24,552 nt of DNA. Origin: a virus. The DNA lies in the IMG/VR virus record IMGVR_UViG_3300007512_000191, positions 1-24,552 of that record; one strand, given 5' to 3'. The notes below the pieces were generated by a model. That model saw only the letters and a program-made list of their open reading frames with translations, was not told where the DNA came from and did not search any database. The position numbers and the translations under genes were made by a program. Shown in pieces: positions 16,946 through 22,020 of the stretch; positions within the stretch are counted from its first letter, which is position 1; every line of letters begins with the position of its first letter.

Positions 16946-17215
16946 TTATTCTTTTTTAGATTTACCTCTAATAATATTATACACCACCTCGGCGTTCACA
17001 TCTCCTTCTATCGATTGTGTTGCCTTTCCAAGTAGTTGGTCGCCTAACCAAGTAATCATCTTTGTGTCTCCTGATTCCAGCTTCTTCTGAATAGCATTAT
17101 AGAACTTACGCTTGTTCTGCTCTTTATCCATGTACTGCATGAGTTCCTTACGCCACTTGAGTTGTCCTGGCTTACGACCTGCTCCGGCTCTTTTGCCTCC
17201 CCACTTCTTTTCCAT
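16946..17215 (-). CDS. Terminase small subunit candidate
   Basis: 89 aa from ATG at 17215; a TTG seven codons earlier is less likely. The N-terminus KKWGGKRAGAGRKPGQLKW is the basic GxRxGAGRKPG tail found in many small terminases and terminase-associated proteins. It is followed by a helical region with the phrase GDQLLGKATQSIEGDVN, also typical of them. It would recognise the packaging site and hand DNA to the large subunit. The usual partner gene is not adjacent: about 3 kb of glycosylation genes intervene. Confidence 0.5.
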   Translation of the reverse strand: MEKKWGGKRAGAGRKPGQLKWRKELMQYMDKEQNKRKFYNAIQKKLESGDTKMITWLGDQLLGKATQSIEGDVNAEVVYNIIRGKSKKE

Positions 17216-17232
17216 ATGATTTTTTGATATTT

Positions 17233-17397
17233 TCAAGTGATCCCGTATTCAAAATATGCCTTTTCTTTTGCAACCTTAGCAGAATATCCCTTCTTTTGCA
17301 AAACAGCTATTCTTCTCTTTGCACAAGATAACATCGTGTGACATGTGCCTTTATTCCATGCCCTATCGCCTTTTTTGAATCTATGTATCCCTGCCAT
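17233..17397 (-). CDS. Small basic protein with NUMOD3-like motif (54 aa)
   Basis: A 54-aa frame in the gap between the HNH and small-terminase genes, starting 12 nt after the HNH stop. The N-terminus GIHRFKKGDRAWNKGT has the KKGxxxWNKG signature of NUMOD3-type DNA-binding modules common in HNH and GIY-YIG homing endonucleases. The rest is basic and has two Cys. It may be a split-off DNA-binding module of the neighbouring HNH nuclease or a free small protein. Confidence 0.5.
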   Translation of the reverse strand: MAGIHRFKKGDRAWNKGTCHTMLSCAKRRIAVLQKKGYSAKVAKEKAYFEYGIT

Positions 17398-17409
17398 ATA
17401 TTCAGTATA

Positions 17410-17742
17410 TCAAATTAAGTCTTTGTATTTCAACTTTAGGTATTGTCTTTCCTTCTTTAGCTGACCGTTTAGCTTTGCTTTTATCAGGTCTTCTTCAGTG
17501 GCTTGTAAATATGCGTAATACATATTTATCTCCTTACTGAAATGCTTTTTGTCTGCCCACTTGCCTAGTCCATGGTGCTTTTCGCATAAGAGAATACAGT
17601 TCCACGATTCTTCCCTCTTTCTCCCACATGTATGCTCTATGGTTATTCTCCCTCCACATCTGGCATAGTGTTCGTTTCTTCTAACGCATTGCTGTGGTCT
17701 TGCTAGGACTTCTTCTAATACTTTCTTGTTCATTGGTTTCAT
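17410..17742 (-). CDS. HNH endonuclease
   Basis: 110 aa. The HNH/ββα-metal motif is seen as CGGRITIEHTCGRKR (29-43, EH at 36-37), then WNCILLCEKHHG (47-58) with Asn48 and His56-57. Its ATG overlaps the stop of the ClpP-like gene by 4 nt. HNH nucleases next to terminase genes often help DNA cleavage during packaging of cohesive-end phages; a homing role is the alternative. Its first 20 codons are repeated in the remnant upstream of the ClpP-like gene. Confidence 0.7.
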   Translation of the reverse strand: MKPMNKKVLEEVLARPQQCVRRNEHYARCGGRITIEHTCGRKREESWNCILLCEKHHGLGKWADKKHFSKEINMYYAYLQATEEDLIKAKLNGQLKKERQYLKLKYKDLI

Positions 17743-18197
17743 ATCTTTATCTCGTCTATAAGCCCTTCTCTTAGAGCTTCGAAAGCGTCCAAATTTACAT
17801 CTCCCGTTACTGCTTTTTTACTTATGACATCGTAGTAATTATTTGTAGCAAGGTCTAGTTTCTTTTGGTACTTCTTTTTGTTGGCACGTGTAGGTGATCC
17901 AAGCTCTGGGGAATGATACATAAATGTTGTATGCGGGTATGCGATCTTGTGTTTACCAGCAGCCAATATCACCATACCTGCCGACTCAACTTCGCCCATG
18001 CAGTGGATGGTTAGGTCTATTTTGTTTGCTCTCACATAATCATATATAGCAAACGCAGGTGCTGCATCTCCTCCCGAAGTACAAAGTATTACATTGGCTG
18101 ACTTGCTGTCCCCCAATGCATATAAGAAGTCAGAGAATGTTTGTGTTGTTATACTCTCAATTATTCTTATTTGTTTTAAATTTTTACCTTTTTCCAT
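17739..18197 (-). CDS. ClpP-like (S14) serine protease
   Basis: 152 aa from ATG at 18197; a start three codons upstream (18206) is also possible. ClpP features: CTSGGDAAPAFAIYDYV (39-55, substrate-binding Gly-Gly), GEVESAGMVILAAG (68-81) with the presumed nucleophile Ser72, YPHTTFMYHSPELG (87-100) with His95, and ALREGLIDEI near the end with Asp133 or Asp137 as the third catalytic residue. Phage members often act as prohead maturation proteases, but those usually adjoin the portal and capsid genes. Here the gene is about 7 kb upstream of the scaffold, flanked by HNH sequences. Confidence 0.75.
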   Translation of the reverse strand: MEKGKNLKQIRIIESITTQTFSDFLYALGDSKSANVILCTSGGDAAPAFAIYDYVRANKIDLTIHCMGEVESAGMVILAAGKHKIAYPHTTFMYHSPELGSPTRANKKKYQKKLDLATNNYYDVISKKAVTGDVNLDAFEALREGLIDEIKI

Positions 18198-18280
18198 ATA
18201 ACGCATATCTGCTTCCGTTTATTTACCTCTTCTTTTACCTTCGGGTCCATTGGTTTCATAAAGGCTTTTCTCTCACTCAT
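18176..18280 (-). pseudogene. Truncated HNH-gene N-terminus (34 codons), duplicate of the 5' end of the HNH gene
   Basis: An open frame from ATG 18280 to TAA 18176. From its internal ATG at 18259 it matches the start of the HNH gene: 13 of 20 residues are identical (MKPM, KV, EEV, R, Q, CV shared) and about 41 of 61 bases, including exact 12-base starts. The similarity stops where the ClpP-like gene begins. The fragment lacks the HNH residues. It is best read as the remnant of a duplication that left HNH starts on both sides of the ClpP-like gene; it could still be translated as a leader. Confidence 0.55.
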
Positions 18281-18281
18281 A

Positions 18282-18716
18282 CTAACTCATAACGAATCCC
18301 AAGTCTTCCCCCTTAAAACTAAAATTATCTATAGTTTTCTTTCTTTTAGTTTCTTTCTTATAGTTAGAGTTCGGTTTCCGAACTGGTACCCGTCTGGTTT
18401 CCGAACTACCCCCCGTTCGGTTTCCGAACTGGTTGAGCGTGTCGTACCAGGTGATGTCGTATAAGTTACTCACACCTTTTCCACGAATAATCCTCAAACG
18501 ACCTTTCTTCTCCATATCCTTTATTGTCTTAAAGAATCTCTCCCTCCCCCACCCTAGCTGTTCGGTTACTGTGGATGCCGAAGGGAAAGCACTGCTTTTG
18601 TTTATCGCATATAGCTTTAGAAAAAGATATAACTGTAACTCGTTAGCATCACATGCCGATATAAGTTCGTAATGGGCAAAAGCGAACTTCTGCTCTAAAT
18701 GTTTTATTTTTGTCAT
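18282..18716 (-). CDS. Winged-helix replication initiator-like protein (lambda O-type layout)
   Basis: 144 aa, the first gene of the leftward block. The N-terminal 80 residues have a winged-helix pattern: SAFPSASTVTEQLGWGRERF (41-60) as helix-turn-helix and MEKKGRLRIIRGKGVSNLYD (68-87) as the wing. This type of domain starts phage replication-organiser proteins. The second half is low-complexity, basic and coincides with three 23-bp iterons in DNA that are read in three different frames, followed by an AT-rich stretch. That is the arrangement of lambda O, whose origin lies inside the gene. A plain transcriptional regulator is the alternative. The mRNA leader holds a long hairpin ending four bases before ATG. 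Confidence 0.55.
   Translation of the reverse strand: MTKIKHLEQKFAFAHYELISACDANELQLYLFLKLYAINKSSAFPSASTVTEQLGWGRERFFKTIKDMEKKGRLRIIRGKGVSNLYDITWYDTLNQFGNRTGGSSETRRVPVRKPNSNYKKETKRKKTIDNFSFKGEDLGFVMS
18312..18429. repeat. Three 23-bp iterons next to an AT-rich tract: putative replication origin
   Basis: GTTCGGTTTCCGAAC occurs at 18369-18383 and 18415-18429, and the variant GTCTGGTTTCCGAAC at 18392-18406. Each is spaced exactly 23 bp from the next. The perfect copies are palindromes (GTTCGG/CCGAAC around TTT). The flanking stretch 18312-18368 is strongly AT-rich, with one strand nearly all pyrimidine over 18334-18360, as in DNA-unwinding elements. Repeats within an initiator gene suggest an origin; operator sites are the alternative. 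Confidence 0.55.
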
Positions 18717-18719
18717 ATA

Positions 18720-18791
18720 AAAAACCGCTTAACTCTACCTACGGCGTACCCCGCGATAAACCACAGGCATAGATAGAATTAAACAGTCTTT
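18720..18791 (-). terminator. 24-bp leader hairpin with U-tract: attenuator of the leftward operon
   Basis: In the minus-strand transcript 18791-18768 pairs with 18743-18720 over 24 consecutive base pairs (18 Watson-Crick, 6 G-U) around a 24-nt loop. The 3' arm ends in a run of six U (18724-18719), three bases before ATG 18716. The opposite strand would have six A-C mismatches instead of G-U pairs, so the structure belongs to the leftward RNA. Its position between promoter and first gene marks it as an attenuator or translation block. Confidence 0.65.
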
Positions 18792-18818
18792 GCGTTGCAG
18801 TACGCTTACAACACCTTC

Positions 18819-18827
18819 ATTATATCA
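18819..18827 (-). promoter_or_regulatory. Leftward extended -10 promoter TGATATAAT
   Basis: TGATATAAT on the minus strand; transcription should begin near 18812 and give a leader of about 95 nt before the initiator-like gene at 18716. The best -35 (CGGACG, 16 nt upstream) is poor, as expected for an extended -10 promoter. It faces away from the rightward copy 70 bp to the right. Confidence 0.6.
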
Positions 18828-18854
18828 CGAGTTCTAAAGTCGTCCGCTCTCCCC

Positions 18855-18883
18855 TGTGCATACACTGTGCAAGGTGTGGATAA
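18855..18883. promoter_or_regulatory. Consensus DnaA box with adjacent TGTGCA direct repeats
   Basis: TGTGGATAA at 18875-18883 is the reverse complement of TTATCCACA, the consensus DnaA box. It lies between the two divergent promoters and overlaps the place of the rightward -35. Two TGTGCA copies, 11 bp apart (18855-18860 and 18866-18871), lie next to it and may be repressor half-sites. A host DnaA link to replication or promoter control is inferred. Confidence 0.45.
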
Positions 18884-18891
18884 CTCTGGCG

Positions 18892-18900
18892 TGATATAAT
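18892..18900 (+). promoter_or_regulatory. Rightward extended -10 promoter TGATATAAT
   Basis: TGATATAAT on the plus strand; the transcript should start near 18907. No good -35 is present. The leader then contains a 6-bp palindrome (GGCTCA-C-TGAGCC, 18929-18941) and an intrinsic terminator before the first gene at 19010, so basal output may be a short RNA of about 75 nt. Confidence 0.6.
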
Positions 18901-18942
18901 ACTCCTACGTTCTTTTATACAACACATAGGCTCACTGAGCCG

Positions 18943-18982
18943 AAAGAAACAAGATTGCGCTCCCCCGTGGTCTTGTTTTTTT
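18943..18982 (+). terminator. Intrinsic terminator in the leader of the rightward operon
   Basis: AAACAAGA (18947-18954) pairs with TCTTGTTT (18971-18978). The helix extends inward by five pairs (three G-U) around a CTCCCC loop and outward by A-U pairs to 18943/18982. A run of seven T (18976-18982) follows. It lies between the promoter at 18892-18900 and the first ATG, so it acts as an attenuator or ends a short RNA. Confidence 0.7.
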
Positions 18983-19009
18983 ATTCCGTGCATGGTAAGG
19001 TCGTGGCGT

Positions 19010-19432
19010 ATGAATGAAGAAACGCTAGACAAAGTCTATACAATAATAGACACGTTACAGGGTAGAAAGTGGGAAGAGCATGGGGATCAAATTCTAATCT
19101 CTTCACAAGGAAAGCTCGCAAGCCTTATGGCAAACGTGGGTGCTATGACCGCTACAGCAGAATATGAATACAGTGTGAAGAAAATAAACCACGAGCAGTA
19201 CGAAAAGGAGCAATACTTCGTATATAGGAAAGAAGGCATGTCTGCAAAAGACTCCGAGGGTAATGCAAAGATAGATGCGTTCGCCAAAGAAAAGACAGTG
19301 TTTGAGGCCAGGCACTACTGGCAGACCCTTAAAACACTCTTAAAGGCTATGGAAGCTATGAGCGTGGCTTGTAGTACAACACTAAAGCATCAGTTAAGAG
19401 AACGGATGCAATCGAATAATCAAGGAAACTAA
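19010..19432 (+). CDS. Early small protein of the recombination operon (140 aa)
   Basis: 140 aa from ATG at 19010; an ATG at 18992 is in frame and possible. The protein is helical, with the phrases LASLMANVGAMTATAEYEYS, YFVYRKEGMSAKDSEGNAK and WQTLKTLLKAMEAMSVACST. I recognise this sort of sequence from phage genes located just upstream of ERF or SSB genes, but know no function for it. A role in recombination or ssDNA metabolism is plausible from context. Confidence 0.65.
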   Translation: MNEETLDKVYTIIDTLQGRKWEEHGDQILISSQGKLASLMANVGAMTATAEYEYSVKKINHEQYEKEQYFVYRKEGMSAKDSEGNAKIDAFAKEKTVFEARHYWQTLKTLLKAMEAMSVACSTTLKHQLRERMQSNNQGN

Positions 19433-19434
19433 AT

Positions 19435-19581
19435 ATGCACGAAGAAGTAAAGAAGTACCTATCAGAAAGAAACAGCAAAGCTGCGAAAGCACGTTGGGCA
19501 AAGACTACACCAGAAGAACGAAAAGCCGTGTCAAAAAAGCTAAACGACATTAAACGGAAGAAGTTATCCCCAGAGTCTTGA
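19435..19581 (+). CDS. Small basic protein (48 aa), ARWAK-TPEER type
   Basis: 48 aa, starting 2 nt after the previous stop (TAA-AT-ATG) with a weak AAGGA upstream. Basic and helical: RNSKAAKARWAKTTPEERKA then VSKKLNDIKRKK. The A(K/R)xRWxKxTPEER phrase recurs in many small bacterial and phage proteins of unknown role, probably nucleic-acid binding. Its stop codon overlaps the -35 box of the next promoter. Confidence 0.65.
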   Translation: MHEEVKKYLSERNSKAAKARWAKTTPEERKAVSKKLNDIKRKKLSPES

Positions 19582-19606
19582 CGACCATGACCGTACATGG
19601 TACAGT
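19578..19606 (+). promoter_or_regulatory. Sigma-70-like promoter with palindromic operator in the spacer
   Basis: TTGACG (19578-19583), 17-bp spacer, TACAGT (19601-19606). The spacer is filled by ACCATG-N6-CATGGT (19584-19601), a perfect inverted repeat placed where a repressor would block polymerase. The transcript would start near 19613. A further short hairpin TGAGG-GATTAA-CCTCA lies at its 5' end, before ATG 19647. Confidence 0.5.
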
Positions 19607-19646
19607 ATAGACAGATGAGGGATTAACCTCACAAAAACATCCATAT

Positions 19647-19835
19647 ATGAAATATACATATGCAACTGCCTCAGACTTTAAGAGGCGACAAGTTAATACA
19701 ATGGCCCAGTTCCATACTCGTCAATTAGCAACGATCATGAACGGGCTGAACATGCCTAAGTGCGATACATGCGGCAAGAACTCACACATTGTGAACTTAC
19801 ACGGAGATAATCCATGTGAAGCGTGTAGTAAATAA
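19647..19835 (+). CDS. Small zinc-ribbon-like protein (62 aa)
   Basis: 62 aa. A basic helical N-terminal half (SDFKRRQVNTMAQFHTRQLA) precedes a knuckle pair CDTCGKNSHIVNLHGDNPCEAC (C-x2-C, 17 residues, C-x2-C), which should bind one zinc. It is the first gene after the operator-bearing promoter. It may be a small DNA- or RNA-binding regulator. Confidence 0.6.
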   Translation: MKYTYATASDFKRRQVNTMAQFHTRQLATIMNGLNMPKCDTCGKNSHIVNLHGDNPCEACSK

Positions 19836-19836
19836 T

Positions 19837-20007
19837 ATGTTTAGTCACATACACGGCGACTGTAGCGGTTGCGGAAAAGATCACGATGAGTGGGAATGCC
19901 CGACACTCGAAGAAACAGGAAGAACATGCTCGGACGATGAATGTAGAGAGGCACATGAAACATCAGAAAGTTATGAGTATGACCGAGCAACCATTCATCA
20001 GTTATGA
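19837..20007 (+). CDS. Small Cys/His-rich acidic protein (56 aa)
   Basis: 56 aa from ATG at 19837 (TAA-T-ATG with the previous gene). It holds five Cys and several His (HIHGDCSGCGKDHDEWECP, then CSDDECREAHE), so metal binding is likely. It is strongly acidic. The start seven codons earlier overlaps the previous gene and is not preferred. Function unknown. Confidence 0.5.
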   Translation: MFSHIHGDCSGCGKDHDEWECPTLEETGRTCSDDECREAHETSESYEYDRATIHQL

Positions 20008-20158
20008 ATATAAGAGAGCCTTCTTTGTAGACATGTTGGGTCTAACGGACGAACAAATAGCGTCCATGATCTACGCAGAGATCAGAAACATATTTAGAAG
20101 GAGGAATAAAAAACTATATAACGTATTATATGAAAAACATCCTAACGAAATTGAATAA
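19973..20158 (+). CDS. Small hypothetical protein overlapping neighbours (about 61 aa)
   Basis: The frame is open from 19886, but ATG at 19973 (or 19979) fits the small overlaps used here. The product is helical (KRAFFVDMLGLTDEQIASMI) and basic near the end (IFRRRNKKLYNVLYEK). It overlaps the previous gene by about 35 nt and the ERF gene by 29 nt. AAGGAGG inside it (20096-20102) is Arg codons and too far from the ERF start to be its SD. No family is recognised. Confidence 0.45.
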   Translation: MSMTEQPFISYEYKRAFFVDMLGLTDEQIASMIYAEIRNIFRRRNKKLYNVLYEKHPNEIE

Positions 20159-20720
20159 GATTCAAACAGAACTTAAAGCACCAAAGGGGCAGTACAACAC
20201 ATTCGGTAAATACAAGTATCGAAATGCCGAGGATATTTTAGAAGCACTGAAGCCCCTTCTGGTAAAGCACGGAGCATCTTTGCGAATTACAGATAGTATA
20301 GAGATGGTTGGTGATCGGTATTATGTAAAGGCAACTGTGCATTTGTCCGATACGGAGACCGCAGAAGAGCTTACCGTAGAAGCACTTGCAAGAGAGGCGG
20401 ACAGCAAAAAAGGTATGGACAGCTCACAGGTTACTGGTGCTACTTCCTCATATGCACGAAAATACGCTCTAAACGGTTTATTTGCCATAGATGACACGAG
20501 GGACGCAAACACGCAAGACAATTCAAAGGAGGGGCAATTCAACGAAACGCATGCGAAGAAAATCGCTAGTATCAAAACCACAGAACAGCTAAAGCAATAC
20601 TGGGAAACCCATCAATCATTAGGAAAGGAATTTGCAAGAGCAATAACTGAAAGAAAAAAAGAAATACTCCAAACTGAAAAGATGATTGACGATATTGAAA
20701 CCGCAACAAAGAATGTATGA
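20130..20720 (+). CDS. ERF-family single-strand annealing recombinase
   Basis: 196 aa. ERF hallmarks: LNKIQTELKAPKGQYNTFGK, YKYRNAEDILEALKPLL (28-44), and SQVTGATSSYARKYALNGLF followed by AIDDTRDAN (about 99-127). The C-terminal 60 residues are a charged helical tail. ERF proteins anneal complementary single strands for phage recombination and end-joining or circularisation. It overlaps the exonuclease gene by 4 nt, so exonuclease and annealing protein form the standard two-component system. Confidence 0.88.
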   Translation: MKNILTKLNKIQTELKAPKGQYNTFGKYKYRNAEDILEALKPLLVKHGASLRITDSIEMVGDRYYVKATVHLSDTETAEELTVEALAREADSKKGMDSSQVTGATSSYARKYALNGLFAIDDTRDANTQDNSKEGQFNETHAKKIASIKTTEQLKQYWETHQSLGKEFARAITERKKEILQTEKMIDDIETATKNV

Positions 20721-21313
20721 TAATACACGACATTGAGCAGGGTACGGACGAATGGCATGCAATAAGAGAGGGTAAACTCACAGCCTCACATGGTCAAGAA
20801 ATATCAGCCAACGGCAAAGGGCTTGAAACCTATATCTACAAAATGCTGTCGGAAAAATACTCTTCCGCCGAGAGAGAGAATTATACAAATGAACACATGG
20901 AGCGAGGAAACGAGCTTGAGCCAATAGCAAGGTCAATGTACGAAATGCAAGAAAGTGTGTCGGTCGATGAAGTCGGCTTTGTCGAATTAGATGAATATAC
21001 AGGGGCGAGCCCAGACGGATTTGTAGGAGAAGACGGAGGTATTGAGATTAAATGCCATGCAGATACCAAACATTTTAGATTGGTATTGAACGGAGAAAAA
21101 GAAATAGAAAGTAAATATAAATGGCAATGCCAGATGAACATGCTTATCACGGGGCGTAAATGGTGGGACTATGTAGCGTACAATCCCAATTTTGAGCAAT
21201 CACTTGTTATCTTCCGTATCGAAGCGGACGAAGAAAAGCATGAAAAACTCAAGAAGGGACTGGAAACTGGGAGAAAACTAATAAAAGAAATAAACAAACA
21301 ATATGGAAAATAG
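20717..21313 (+). CDS. YqaJ-type viral exonuclease
   Basis: 198 aa. YqaJ/lambda-exonuclease motifs of the PD-(D/E)XK fold: QGTDEWHAIREGKLTAS (8-24), GNELEPIAR (64-72, Glu68), TGASPDGFV (95-103, Asp100), GIEIKC (108-113, Glu110 and Lys112) and WQCQMNM (136-142). It makes 3' single strands for the ERF protein encoded just upstream. Start overlaps ERF by ATGA; its end overlaps the TM2 gene by 11 nt. Confidence 0.9.
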   Translation: MIIHDIEQGTDEWHAIREGKLTASHGQEISANGKGLETYIYKMLSEKYSSAERENYTNEHMERGNELEPIARSMYEMQESVSVDEVGFVELDEYTGASPDGFVGEDGGIEIKCHADTKHFRLVLNGEKEIESKYKWQCQMNMLITGRKWWDYVAYNPNFEQSLVIFRIEADEEKHEKLKKGLETGRKLIKEINKQYGK

Positions 21314-21515
21314 AAGTATAGCAATAGTCATAGCACTATTATTCGGAGGTGTCGGCGGTCATATGTTCTATGTGGGAAGACCTGTTAGTGGGATTATTCG
21401 GTTCTTGTTCTCATGGACCTTTATACCCACGATTATCGCCATTGTAGATATATTCAAATATCTGGGCATGAGCGATAGACAATTTAAGAAACACGTTCGA
21501 TTAAATAGCAAATAA
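21303..21515 (+). CDS. TM2-domain membrane protein
   Basis: 70 aa. AIVIALLFGGVGGHMFYVGR (7-26) and GIIRFLFSWTFIPTIIAIVD (30-49) are two membrane segments with the TM2 motif (GGxGxHxFYxGR and a final Asp in the second helix). A short basic tail follows. TM2 proteins occur widely in bacteria and phages with unclear roles. In a phage early operon a superinfection-exclusion role is possible but unproven. Confidence 0.75.
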   Translation: MENRSIAIVIALLFGGVGGHMFYVGRPVSGIIRFLFSWTFIPTIIAIVDIFKYLGMSDRQFKKHVRLNSK

Positions 21516-21520
21516 ATTAT

Positions 21521-21703
21521 ATGAAAAACTTAAATAAAACATTGTCAGGAATCTTAATTGCAACGGTGGGGGTAAATATTACAATCGGTATTATTGAACC
21601 GTATCTCACGATAGAAGCGTCTAATATCTGGTATACGCTTATAGGACTGTCTTATATAACAGTTGGGATATGGCTACCTATAAGAATATTAAGTGATAAA
21701 TAA
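21521..21703 (+). CDS. Small two-helix membrane protein (60 aa)
   Basis: 60 aa with two hydrophobic segments, LSGILIATVGVNITIGII (8-25) and WYTLIGLSYITVGIWL (37-52), separated by a short acidic loop. It follows the TM2 gene by 5 nt and precedes the SSB-like gene by one base. Function unknown; the pairing with TM2 suggests a membrane-associated pair. Confidence 0.6.
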   Translation: MKNLNKTLSGILIATVGVNITIGIIEPYLTIEASNIWYTLIGLSYITVGIWLPIRILSDK

Positions 21704-21704
21704 T

Positions 21705-22019
21705 ATGAACGACAAACAATTTGCAGTAGGATTTTTTGCAGAACACAAGGACATTGACGGCTCAAACGGTACATTCCGCATTACTAAAATTGGCGTGAAT
21801 GTTGCAGAAGCAATAGACTTCTTGCAAGCACACCAGAATCAAGCAGGATATGTCAATCTTGACCTTAAAACGGCTCAAAACGGAAAGGCATACATTGAAC
21901 TAAATACCTATCAAAAACCTGATACAGCTCAATCTGAAGCTCCTCAGTGGGAAGGTAGAGAGCAGGCAAGGCAGGCGGTGCAGGGAGATGATATAGATTT
22001 GGAAGATTTACCATTTTAA
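21705..22019 (+). CDS. ssDNA-binding protein-like (acidic DLPF tail)
   Basis: 104 aa from ATG at 21705; four more in-frame codons are rejected because 21705 gives TAA-T-ATG. The N-terminal 70 residues are mixed strand (FAVGFFAEHKDIDGSNGTFR, GYVNLDLKTAQNGKAYIELN). The C-terminus is a linker followed by the acidic tip DDIDLEDLPF, like the protein-docking tips of SSB (ending in Pro-Phe) and T7 gp2.5. It lies between recombination and resolvase genes. The OB fold itself is not proven. Confidence 0.55.
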   Translation: MNDKQFAVGFFAEHKDIDGSNGTFRITKIGVNVAEAIDFLQAHQNQAGYVNLDLKTAQNGKAYIELNTYQKPDTAQSEAPQWEGREQARQAVQGDDIDLEDLPF

Positions 22020-22020
22020 T

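Noticed and set aside
18369-18429. CRISPR-like array
   Set aside because: Repeats are 15 bp with 8-bp spacers, palindromic, only three copies, and lie inside a gene with no cas genes nearby.
19564-19572. Second DnaA box (TTATCCCCA)
   Set aside because: One mismatch to consensus and located inside the 48-aa gene; not convincing alone.
20096-20102. AAGGAGG upstream of the ERF gene as an SD
   Set aside because: It is 27 bases from the ATG at 20130, too far, and is produced by consecutive Arg codons of the overlapping small gene.
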